In this document: positions 52,515 to 59,616 of the stretch, one piece after another
How positions within the stretch are numbered: the stretch's first letter is position 1
How the letters are laid out: each line of letters opens with the position of its first letter
Source of the DNA: Flagellimonas amoyensis
Lineage (GTDB): Bacteria; Bacteroidota; Bacteroidia; Flavobacteriales; Flavobacteriaceae
Direction of reading: 5' to 3'
NCBI RefSeq assembly: GCF_003058265.1
Contig: NZ_QBUK01000009.1
Span: 124,001-188,000 of the forward strand
Length of the DNA stretch: 64,000 nt
Notes under the pieces: model-generated
Told to the model about the DNA's origin: nothing
Database searches by the model: none
What the model saw: the letters and a program-made list of their open reading frames with translations, nothing else
Made by a program: the position numbers and the translations under genes

Positions 52515-52551
52515 AAAAAGTAGTCCAATTGGACTACTTTTTATATATTTG
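52515..52551 (+). promoter_or_regulatory. 28-bp perfect palindrome and promoter of the toxin-antitoxin operon
   Basis: Arms AAAAAGTAGTCCAA (52515-52528) and its complement (52529-52542) meet with no loop. A -7 box TATATTTG (52544-52551) follows, ending 2 bp before the toxin ATG, so the transcript would be leaderless. The palindrome is a probable antitoxin operator; a terminator for the preceding gene is the alternative. Confidence 0.6.
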
Positions 52552-52553
52552 CT

Positions 52554-52904
52554 ATGAACAAAAAGCGGGAGCTGTACTTTTTCAAAAATTACTTTGAGGT
52601 TTTTTTCGAAATCCAAACTGAAAAGGTAAAAAAGAAAATTATTTGGACCTTAAGGATCATTGAGGAAATTGACCGAATTCCCGAAACCTATTTAAAGCAT
52701 TTGAAAAACACAACCGGGCTTTATGAAATCAGGGTTCAGGTTGGAAGTAACATTTATAGAATTTTCTGCTTTTTTGATTTGGACAATATTGTCGTTGTCG
52801 GCCATGGATTCCACAAGAAAACGCAAAAAACACCTAAACTGCAGATTGAGAGGGCAGAACAAATAAAAAAAGAATATTATGAAACCATCAAAGGTGGTTC
52901 GTAA
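52554..52904 (+). CDS. HigB/RelE-like toxin (phage-derived Gp49-like family)
   Basis: 116 residues. The RelE/ParE fold is recognised by YFFKNYFEVFFEIQ at the start, the central TTGLYEIRVQVGSNIYRIF (the core catalytic strand in the HigB group) and the HGFHKKTQKTP tail with its conserved His and basic residues. It would cleave mRNA at the ribosome. It is AT-rich. Its end overlaps the antitoxin ORF by 26 bp if the antitoxin starts at 52879. Toxin-before-antitoxin order is the HigBA order. Confidence 0.87.
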   Translation: MNKKRELYFFKNYFEVFFEIQTEKVKKKIIWTLRIIEEIDRIPETYLKHLKNTTGLYEIRVQVGSNIYRIFCFFDLDNIVVVGHGFHKKTQKTPKLQIERAEQIKKEYYETIKGGS

Positions 52905-53238
52905 ATACCTTCAAAACAAGTGTGACATGGACAAAGCAAAAAATAAAAATCTTAAAAACCTTGACCAATTTATCGATGAAAAAATTGGAAAAAGAGGTAC
53001 CGTAAAGCGAGAAGAATTTGAAACCGAATATGACGCTTTCAAACTTGGGGTGTTGATCCAACAAGCAAGAGAAGACAAAGGTCTTACGCAAGAACAATTG
53101 GCCGAATTGGCGGGAACAAACAAATCCTATATATCAAAATTGGAAAGAAATTTAAAGGACATTCGATTTTCGACCTTGCAAAGAATCATAAACGAAGGAC
53201 TCGGAGGACATTTGGAGATTTCCATCAAATTTGAATAA
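52879..53238 (+). CDS. Xre-family antitoxin (HigA-like)
   Basis: 119 residues from 52879, or 103 from the ATG at 52927; the second start avoids the overlap with the toxin and gives a normal-length protein, so either is possible. The helix-turn-helix is at about 58-110: GLTQEQLAELAGTNKSYISK with the following RNLKDIRFSTLQRI. It should bind the 28-bp palindrome and the toxin. Lysine-rich N-terminus. Confidence 0.87.
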   Translation: MKPSKVVRKYLQNKCDMDKAKNKNLKNLDQFIDEKIGKRGTVKREEFETEYDAFKLGVLIQQAREDKGLTQEQLAELAGTNKSYISKLERNLKDIRFSTLQRIINEGLGGHLEISIKFE

Positions 53239-53263
53239 AAAAATGCGAGAGCTCCCTTTGTGA

Positions 53264-53340
53264 GCAACCCATAAAATCAGTGGATGGGTCTGCCCAAAAC
53301 TACTCCAAAAAAAACAAATCCGCCGCAATACCATCCGCTA
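53264..53340. repeat. Diverged direct repeat, right copy (hemW 3' end)
   Basis: Matches 52340-52416 at 59/77 bases without gaps. It covers the last 13 hemW codons and about 36 bp beyond the stop. The toxin-antitoxin pair lies between the copies. Confidence 0.75.
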
Positions 53341-54427
53341 AAAACTTGCCTTGTTGGGTAGTTCGTAAAATAGCATCTTCCCAAAACAGCAATTGCTGTT
53401 CTGTGAACTTTTCCGATTGTTGTTCCAAATAGTTCGCGTAGTCCGGTCCAAATTCCTTGGCAATCTTCACCTTGGAAACACCCCAAATAGTCCTGAGTCC
53501 CGTCATCACATATTCGTTGTACCGGTCGGTCACGGTCAAGGTTTCCTTTTCACTGGGCAAGATCCCTTGTTGGATCTGTTTGATGTAGATGGAATTGTTT
53601 CGAATGTTCCAAGCGCGGGAAAGTCCATCATACGAATGCGCGGACGGACCAATGCCCAAATAGGTTTTGCCCTGCCAATAGGCGGTATTGTTCTTGGAAA
53701 AATAGCCCGGTTTCCCAAAGTTGGAGATCTCATAGTTTACAAAACCCTGTTCCTCCAATACATCCACCAAAATATGGAACTGCTCCTGTGCCTGACCGTC
53801 ATCCACTTGGGCCACTGTTCCTTTCTGGATCAATTTTTCCAGTGCGGTTTTGGGTTCTACCGTTAAGGCATAGCTGGAGATATGGGGCAATCCAAAATCC
53901 AAGGCTTTTTGGATGTTCGCCTTCCATCGGTCATGACCCATCCCCGGAATACCATAAATCAGGTCGATGGTGATATTATCAAAATGTTTTACGGCTTCCT
54001 CGATGCAATGTTCAGCTTCTTGGGCATTGTGGGCGCGGTTCATCAAGGTCAGATCCTCCTCAAAAAAAGATTGGATGCCGATGCTGAGACGGTTGATTGG
54101 ACTTTTGGATAGTTGGATGATTCGATCACTGGACAAGTCATCCGGATTGGCCTCCAGGGTGATTTCTGCATGGTCCATTACTTTGTAATGGTCATACACG
54201 GTTTGGATCAAACGCTCCAATTCCTGTAGTTCCAAAACCGAAGGGGTGCCACCACCAAAATAAATGGTCTCGACAACCTCATCGCCCAACTCGTTTTTGC
54301 GCAGTTCCATTTCCCGGACAAAGGCATCCACCATGACATCCTTCTTCTTCATTTGGGTGGAAAAATGAAAATCGCAATAATGGCAAGCTTGTTTGCAAAA
54401 AGGGATATGGATGTAGATTCCTGACAT
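53300..54427 (-). CDS. hemW: HemW, haem chaperone-like radical-SAM protein
   Basis: 375 residues. The 4Fe-4S cysteines C11, C15 and C18 (CKQACHYC) lack the fourth Cys of HemN, and the protein is shorter, both marks of HemW, a haem-binding chaperone rather than a coproporphyrinogen oxidase. YFGGGTPSVL is the SAM-binding glycine motif. It starts 2 bp after ruvC and is the last gene of the operon starting at blaI (59187). Its 3' end is duplicated at 52340-52416. Confidence 0.94.
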   Translation of the reverse strand: MSGIYIHIPFCKQACHYCDFHFSTQMKKKDVMVDAFVREMELRKNELGDEVVETIYFGGGTPSVLELQELERLIQTVYDHYKVMDHAEITLEANPDDLSSDRIIQLSKSPINRLSIGIQSFFEEDLTLMNRAHNAQEAEHCIEEAVKHFDNITIDLIYGIPGMGHDRWKANIQKALDFGLPHISSYALTVEPKTALEKLIQKGTVAQVDDGQAQEQFHILVDVLEEQGFVNYEISNFGKPGYFSKNNTAYWQGKTYLGIGPSAHSYDGLSRAWNIRNNSIYIKQIQQGILPSEKETLTVTDRYNEYVMTGLRTIWGVSKVKIAKEFGPDYANYLEQQSEKFTEQQLLFWEDAILRTTQQGKFLADGIAADLFFLE

Positions 54428-54429
54428 GG

Positions 54430-54981
54430 TTATCCCAATTTATCGGGATTTTGTTTGATGAACGCCTCCCAACCCGTGTAGCTTTTGCCGAGTTCCACCT
54501 TCCCCTCGTTGTAAAAATGACAAACGGCTGCGGCCAGTCCATCGGTGCTATCCAAGTTTTTGGGCAAGGTTTTCAGTTTCAGTACACTTTGTAGCATTTT
54601 GGCCACCTGTTCCTTGCTGGCATTACCATTACCGGTAATGGCCATTTTGATTTTCTTCGGCATGTACTCGGTAATGGGCACCTGTCTGGAGAGTCCGGCC
54701 GCCATGGCCACGCCCTGCGCACGGCCCAGTTTCAGCATGGATTGTACGTTCTTCCCATAAAAAGGGGCCTCTATGGCAATCTCATCGGGGTGGTAAGTAT
54801 CGATAAGTTCCAAAGTCCGCTCAAAAATGAGTTTGAGCTTGATGTAGGGGTCGTCATACTTTTTCAGCATCAGCTCGTTCATCTGCACAAAGTGCATCTG
54901 CTTGTTCACCACTTTGATAATGCCAAAACCCATAACGGTCGTTCCGGGGTCTATTCCCAATATGATCTTTTCTGTAGCCAA
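54430..54981 (-). CDS. ruvC: Crossover junction endonuclease RuvC
   Basis: 183 residues. The RNase H-like fold has D11 in ILGIDPGTT, a Glu in AIEAPFYGKN and a C-terminal Asp in STDGLAAAV. It resolves Holliday junctions. The start codon is TTG (54979-54981), 3 bp after the preceding TonB-like lipoprotein stop. No ruvA or ruvB nearby; linkage of ruvC and hemW is seen in many Bacteroidota. Confidence 0.95.
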   Translation of the reverse strand: MATEKIILGIDPGTTVMGFGIIKVVNKQMHFVQMNELMLKKYDDPYIKLKLIFERTLELIDTYHPDEIAIEAPFYGKNVQSMLKLGRAQGVAMAAGLSRQVPITEYMPKKIKMAITGNGNASKEQVAKMLQSVLKLKTLPKNLDSTDGLAAAVCHFYNEGKVELGKSYTGWEAFIKQNPDKLG

Positions 54982-54984
54982 ATT

Positions 54985-55464
54985 CTAATGGGTGTTTAGT
55001 ACCAATGGCAGCCTGAACCGAAGGCCCACCGGATTCCCTCTTTTCAGGGCGGGCGCCACGGTGGTCAGGTCGTTCAATCGCTCGGATATCTTAGTGTTGA
55101 AATCCGAGATCTCATTGAGCACGGCGGTTTTTTCCTCCACGTTGATCACGGATATGAAACCATGTTCGTCAATCATAAAATCGATGTACACGGTGTCGTT
55201 CAGATCGCTGTCCACTTGGAACTGGAGCCCTGCCAAGGCTTCGGAAAAATAGTCGGCCATCACATTCTGGAAGCATTCCCGTTGTGCTTCCTTGGTCGCC
55301 GTTTCGTCACAGCTATCAAAAAGGGGGTATTGGTCCACATCGTTCCAATCAATGGCCATAAGTTCCTCATTGACCAGTTTTTGGGTCTTGTCCTCTTTGG
55401 ACTCGAACAGCTCGCAGGAAACGAACAATCCCATAAAAATGATCCACAAAACATACTTTTGCAT
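54985..55464 (-). CDS. Lipoprotein with degenerate TonB C-terminal-like domain
   Basis: 159 residues. Lipobox MGLFVSC (Cys17), then PLFDSCDE and ECFQNVM in the place of the FPGCE...C pattern of TonB, and a C-terminal RFRLPLVL strand where TonB has VRYSIPINF. VYIDFMIDEHGFISVINVE is the core TonB_C strand. It is therefore a TonB-like lipoprotein without an inner-membrane anchor, a common Bacteroidota type. Function unknown. Precedes ruvC by 3 bp. Confidence 0.78.
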   Translation of the reverse strand: MQKYVLWIIFMGLFVSCELFESKEDKTQKLVNEELMAIDWNDVDQYPLFDSCDETATKEAQRECFQNVMADYFSEALAGLQFQVDSDLNDTVYIDFMIDEHGFISVINVEEKTAVLNEISDFNTKISERLNDLTTVAPALKRGNPVGLRFRLPLVLNTH

Positions 55465-55508
55465 GGCAGCCCCTATAATTTGGCTGAAATTACGATATTT
55501 TGAAGAAA

Positions 55509-56657
55509 TCAGTTGCCCGCGTAGTGTATTTCCTCCTTGATCTCCGATATGCGCTTTTGCACACGCTCGGCTATGAAAGGGGCCAGATCGGGGTACATAC
55601 CCAATAACCTTTCATAATATCCCAACTTTGTTTTGGTGTCTTTGTAGTACTCGTCCGCCAAGATACAGACTTGGTAATAATTGTACGGATTGTCCTTGTT
55701 CTCTTCCCAAGCCTTGGTGTAGAGGTCCAGTGCTGTTTTGGTCTTTCCCTGTATGCGCGCTATGCGGCCAAGGTCGGCATATTCTTTGTCAAAGGCTACG
55801 GTGCGCTCCTCTATGGATTTTTGGATATAGTATTGGGCACTGTCCAATTGTTGTTCCTTTAGGAACACCTCCCCAAGGCCAGAGTAGGCATCGGCCAAAT
55901 ACTCGGGAAATTTCTTGAGTTGATGATAGGTCTTTTGGGCCTTTTCCAACTTCAAGTCCCGGAGGTAACAATGGGCCAGCTTATTGTAAACAAAAGGTAC
56001 TTCCTCTCCAAGCTGCAACAATCTTTCAAAATGTGGAGTGGCCATCCCAAACTGTCCGTTGTTGAAAAAGGCCAGTGCTTTCAGATTGATCATGGAAACA
56101 TCGTCTTCATAGAACCGAAGGCCCATATCCACATACTTGAGCACGGAATCCTTTTCTTTTTTGGATGCAAAAGATCGGGCCAACGAATAGAGGCTCCGCA
56201 AATGGGTACTATCTTTTTGAACGGCATTTCTAAAGGCCTCATCTGCCTTTTTTTGGCTGTTCAAGGATTCCCATACCCTGCCCAAGTAATAGTAGTATTC
56301 AGGATTTTCCTGTTCTTTGGAGACCAACAAATCGATAGTTGCCAGTGCTAGGTCATATTTTTTGGCCTTGAGGAGCAATTTGCCCAATTCGAAACGGGCA
56401 ATGTCCAAGTTGGGGTCCATGCCCAGCGTTTCCTGATATTGGACAATGGCCTTATCGTAATTCCCAATGGCATTGTAGGCCCGGGCTATCTGAAGGGACG
56501 ATGCCGTGTTGTTCTGCTTCGCATAGGCATTGATGGCCGCGGCATAGTTGCCCAAGGCATACAGACTGTCGGCAACGGGCAAAGCCGATGACTGAGCACC
56601 GGCTTGGAATGAAAACAAAATCAAACAGCTATACCAAATGGATTTTATTCCCATCAT
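55509..56657 (-). CDS. Tetratricopeptide-repeat periplasmic protein
   Basis: 382 residues. A signal peptide (about 1-22, ending QAGAQS) then about eight TPR units covering most of the length, for example NYDKAIVQYQETLGMDPN. It is likely a scaffold in the periplasm. It follows the M56 gene by 23 bp and precedes the TonB-like lipoprotein by 44 bp, so it belongs to the blaI-led operon. Confidence 0.87.
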   Translation of the reverse strand: MMGIKSIWYSCLILFSFQAGAQSSALPVADSLYALGNYAAAINAYAKQNNTASSLQIARAYNAIGNYDKAIVQYQETLGMDPNLDIARFELGKLLLKAKKYDLALATIDLLVSKEQENPEYYYYLGRVWESLNSQKKADEAFRNAVQKDSTHLRSLYSLARSFASKKEKDSVLKYVDMGLRFYEDDVSMINLKALAFFNNGQFGMATPHFERLLQLGEEVPFVYNKLAHCYLRDLKLEKAQKTYHQLKKFPEYLADAYSGLGEVFLKEQQLDSAQYYIQKSIEERTVAFDKEYADLGRIARIQGKTKTALDLYTKAWEENKDNPYNYYQVCILADEYYKDTKTKLGYYERLLGMYPDLAPFIAERVQKRISEIKEEIHYAGN

Positions 56658-56680
56658 CTACTCTATTTCTAATGACATTG

Positions 56681-58828
56681 CTATCGGGTTACTTCGATTG
56701 TTTTTGTTGGCAGTCCCTTGTATTGAAAACTCAAGACCTGTCCTTTTTCGACCGCAATGGCAAAATTGCCATCAAAATCGGTGACCGCACCTTTTTCAGT
56801 ACCTTGGATGGATATGTTCACCCCGGGAAGACCGAGTGATTCACTATCCGTGACCTTGCCTTTATAATAACTGGACCCGTTCCCATGCTGTAGCCCTCCG
56901 GCCACTTGTATATAATCTTTGGCTTGGCGCGTTGCATCCGATGTTCCACTCGTTTTTCCAGCCAATTTAAAGGTAATGGGTATGGAGAAAGGAACTTCCA
57001 CTACCTTCCCTTTTTGTTTTCCAGGTTGCATTTGGGGCAAACGTTCTATGATCCGTACCGCCTCATTTTCCAACAATTCATGTGGTCCCCGTTTGCGAAT
57101 GTCCGTAATGGCCCCATCCTCCCCGATAGTGAAAATCACACTTACCCTACCTTGGATGCCCTGCTCTTGGGCCACTTGGGGATACCTGAAATGTTTGCGA
57201 ATGTGCTCCTGTACTTTTTCCGTGAAACAGGCTTTTTTATCAGCGGCATCTTCACAACCAGGAAAAATGGGCACTTCCTCCACAACTGCGAAGGGTACTC
57301 CTATTCCTCCCTTTTGTGGACTGATCACATCTTCCACATTCCCTTGAAGTCGGAAGGTGATAGGGATGGAAAAGGGAACCTTCACCACCTCTCCGTCCTG
57401 TTTTCCAGCTTGCATTTGGGGCAAGCGTTCTATGATCCGTACCGCTTCATTTTCCAATAATTCGTGTGGTCCACGTTTCCTGATACCTGTAATGGTCCCA
57501 TCTGTATCGATGGTGAAAATTAGGCTCACCCTCCCTTGGATGCCCTGCGCTTGGGCTTCTTCTGGATATCTAAAGTGTTTGCGGATATGTTCCTGTATCT
57601 TTTCTTGAAAACAGGTCCTCTTATCCGTTGCATCCTCGCACCCTGGAAAAACGGGCACTTCATCTATCTCTCCAAATGGCACCGAAACGCCATTCTGATT
57701 TTGCTTATCTACACTTATACTTTTAATAGCCCCGTTTTCGACCTGCATTTTTATGGATCTTTGTTGTTGGTCCATCATATGGACAATAACACCTGTTTCG
57801 CTGTTTTCTGCCAGTTTTTCCATTAACTCATCCCGTGCGCTTTCTTCTTCTGCGGTAAGTGCATCCAAATCCTTCACGTTCAAGGTGTAGGTCTTAAAAT
57901 CCCCGCTATACCCTACAACCACAATTTCATTCAGAGGTAGAGCTTCCAATTCTTCAATTTTCTTTTCGCTTTCACTCTCGCAGGAAGTATACACCAACAT
58001 CCCCAAGACCAAGGGCAGCAACAATACATACTTCAACTGCCAAATGGCTTTTGATCGCTTTTTTTGTAACATGACTATTCGTTTTTTGATTAATGACTTA
58101 TTGAAAAATTGGTTCACAAAACTGATGTGCCGCGTCTTGAACGCTTCGGACAACAGCATTTCAAAGTGTTCCCTTTTGTTGTCTTTCACCGCATGCGCAT
58201 CGGCAATGAACTCGTGCAGTTCCGCCACACGGGCTTGATACACATAGACCAATGGATTGAACCAGAACACGATCCGGGCCATCTCAAAAAAGAGAAGGTC
58301 CAGGGTGTGTTTCTGTTTTACATGCACCAGTTCGTGGGCAATGATCTTGGCCTCTTTTTCCTTTTGGATCTCGGCCCCCATAAAAATGTTCCGGAAGAAG
58401 GAAAAGGCCAGACTGCTCCTTTGTACGGTGACCTTTACAAAATCGGGGTACCTAACCACTTTTCCTTGTCGTTTCAGTTTCAGAATCTGCAACAGTTTAT
58501 ACCCAAACCAAAGGGCGGACACGATGCTTCCCACACCCAATACCCAATAATACCATGGAAATGTGGCCCAAAAATTCGATTCTGGTCCCTGTGGGGTCAA
58601 GACCACCCCATCCAATTGCGTCAAAAAGACCGTGACACCACCCAATTCCTGGGGCATGCTGGTCCGCAACATTTCCAGTTTGATCCAGGGCAACACCAGC
58701 GACAGTAAAAAAGTGACCAAGAGATAAAACCTGTTCCATTGGAAAAAAGTCTCTTTCTTTAGAAAGAGGTCGTAGGTCAACAAAAAGACCAACTGAAAGA
58801 CGAGTGTTTCCAAGATATAGACGATCAT
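56681..58828 (-). CDS. M56 metallopeptidase fused to two TonB domains and a carboxypeptidase-regulatory-like domain
   Basis: 715 residues. Membrane helices at about 1-20, 33-50, 90-110 and 270-290; peptidase motif H165-ELVH169 with HEFIADAHA. Then a linker (about 300-390), TonB_C domain 1 (about 393-505, VPVFPGCED), TonB_C domain 2 (about 521-633, VPIFPGCED), and a C-terminal beta-sandwich (about 645-715, KGKVTDSESLGLPGVNISI) like CarboxypepD_reg. The two TonB domains are near-identical, period 128 residues. BlaR1-type cleavage of the upstream BlaI is probable; the sensed signal is unknown. Confidence 0.9.
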   Translation of the reverse strand: MIVYILETLVFQLVFLLTYDLFLKKETFFQWNRFYLLVTFLLSLVLPWIKLEMLRTSMPQELGGVTVFLTQLDGVVLTPQGPESNFWATFPWYYWVLGVGSIVSALWFGYKLLQILKLKRQGKVVRYPDFVKVTVQRSSLAFSFFRNIFMGAEIQKEKEAKIIAHELVHVKQKHTLDLLFFEMARIVFWFNPLVYVYQARVAELHEFIADAHAVKDNKREHFEMLLSEAFKTRHISFVNQFFNKSLIKKRIVMLQKKRSKAIWQLKYVLLLPLVLGMLVYTSCESESEKKIEELEALPLNEIVVVGYSGDFKTYTLNVKDLDALTAEEESARDELMEKLAENSETGVIVHMMDQQQRSIKMQVENGAIKSISVDKQNQNGVSVPFGEIDEVPVFPGCEDATDKRTCFQEKIQEHIRKHFRYPEEAQAQGIQGRVSLIFTIDTDGTITGIRKRGPHELLENEAVRIIERLPQMQAGKQDGEVVKVPFSIPITFRLQGNVEDVISPQKGGIGVPFAVVEEVPIFPGCEDAADKKACFTEKVQEHIRKHFRYPQVAQEQGIQGRVSVIFTIGEDGAITDIRKRGPHELLENEAVRIIERLPQMQPGKQKGKVVEVPFSIPITFKLAGKTSGTSDATRQAKDYIQVAGGLQHGNGSSYYKGKVTDSESLGLPGVNISIQGTEKGAVTDFDGNFAIAVEKGQVLSFQYKGLPTKTIEVTR
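56958..57674. repeat. Direct repeat of 384-bp period encoding the duplicated TonB domain
   Basis: Matching blocks, for example CATTTGGGGCAA at 57030 and at 57414, are offset by exactly 384 bp. Each unit covers one TonB_C domain of the M56 protein. Confidence 0.85.
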
Positions 58829-59187
58829 TTTTCCTCGTTTTTGATGTTCTTCATGATCTCTTCCAATTCTTTCAGGCTGATGTCGTTCTTCTTCATAAAA
58901 AAGGACACCATGCTGGTGAAGGAGCCTTGGAAATACCCATCGACCAAAGTGTTCAAACGTTGGTTGCTGTACTCCTCCCTTTTCACCAAAGGAAAGTACA
59001 CATGGCCCTTCCCTACCTTCTCATGGGACACAAAACCTTTGTCTTCCAATATCCTGACAATGGTGGAAACCGTATTGTAGGCTGGTTTGGGTTCGGGCAA
59101 TTCCTCCAGAATTGCGGCCACATTGGCCTTTTTCAATTCCCAGAGCAATTGCATTACCTCTTCTTCTGCTTTGGTGAGCTGTTTCAT
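58825..59187 (-). CDS. BlaI/MecI/CopY-family transcriptional repressor
   Basis: 120 residues. Winged helix (about 1-75) with KPAYNTVSTIVRILEDKGFV, then a dimerisation tail. It overlaps the M56 start by 4 bp, so the two are translationally coupled. It is paralogous to the BlaI at 42810, but the two have different operator sequences. First gene of blaI-M56-TPR-TonB-like-ruvC-hemW. Confidence 0.92.
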   Translation of the reverse strand: MKQLTKAEEEVMQLLWELKKANVAAILEELPEPKPAYNTVSTIVRILEDKGFVSHEKVGKGHVYFPLVKREEYSNQRLNTLVDGYFQGSFTSMVSFFMKKNDISLKELEEIMKNIKNEEK

Positions 59188-59191
59188 TTTT

Positions 59192-59258
59192 AACTAACTT
59201 TTTAGTTCAACACGAAACAAATATAACTAAATATTTAGTTTAAACTAATTTTTTAGTT
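59192..59258 (-). promoter_or_regulatory. Three operators and promoter of the second blaI-M56 operon
   Basis: Three 16-bp dyads: AACTAACTTTTTAGTT (59192-59207), the perfect AACTAAATATTTAGTT (59225-59240) and AACTAATTTTTTAGTT (59243-59258). A minus-strand -7 box TATATTTG (59218-59225) touches the middle one. Confidence 0.7.
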
Positions 59259-59268
59259 AAAAAATGGA

Positions 59269-59302
59269 TAAAAAAATCCGCCAGTGTGGTTTTCTGGCGG
59301 AT
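59269..59302 (-). terminator. Intrinsic terminator, minus strand
   Basis: Perfect 9-bp stem (59276-59284 with 59294-59302) followed on minus by seven T. It lies upstream of the blaI operators, so it would stop transcripts reading in from the receptor gene at 59617. Confidence 0.65.
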
Positions 59303-59372
59303 AATTGTTTGACTTGAATTCTACTTTTTACTAAAAATCAGAATGTTGAACCCTAGATGTCAGGTCGAGCTG

Positions 59373-59609
59373 TCATATCGAGCGCAGTCGAGATGCGAGA
59401 CCTCATTCAAAAACAGAACACCAAAGCATCTCGACTGCGCTCGATGTGACAATTCCCAAAACTGTCAATTCGAGTGAAATTCCGGAGGAATTTTGCCTGC
59501 CTGCGGTAGGCAGGTATCTAGAATTCGTAGATTCAGCGTAGCAAATCCGTTTTGGCCTTGGAATTCTGGTTCTCGATACGATTTTTCCAAAGAAAAATCA
59601 CTCGAACTG
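59373..59609. repeat. Cluster of REP-like palindromic elements
   Basis: A 24-bp inverted pair (59373-59396 with 59426-59449), the palindrome GCCTGCCTGCGGTAGGCAGG (59495-59514), and a second inverted pair TCAATTCGAGTGA/TCACTCGAACTGA spanning about 59463-59609. With the operators and terminator it fills the 59188-59616 gap. Confidence 0.7.
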
Positions 59610-59616
59610 ACATTAT

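Noticed and set aside
53300..54427. Second coproporphyrinogen III oxidase
   Set aside because: It lacks the fourth Cys and the N-terminal HemN motifs; length and motif fit HemW.
59188..59616. Insertion sequence or transposase remnant
   Set aside because: Only operators, a terminator and REP-like palindromes are present; no transposase-like frame and no target duplication were seen.
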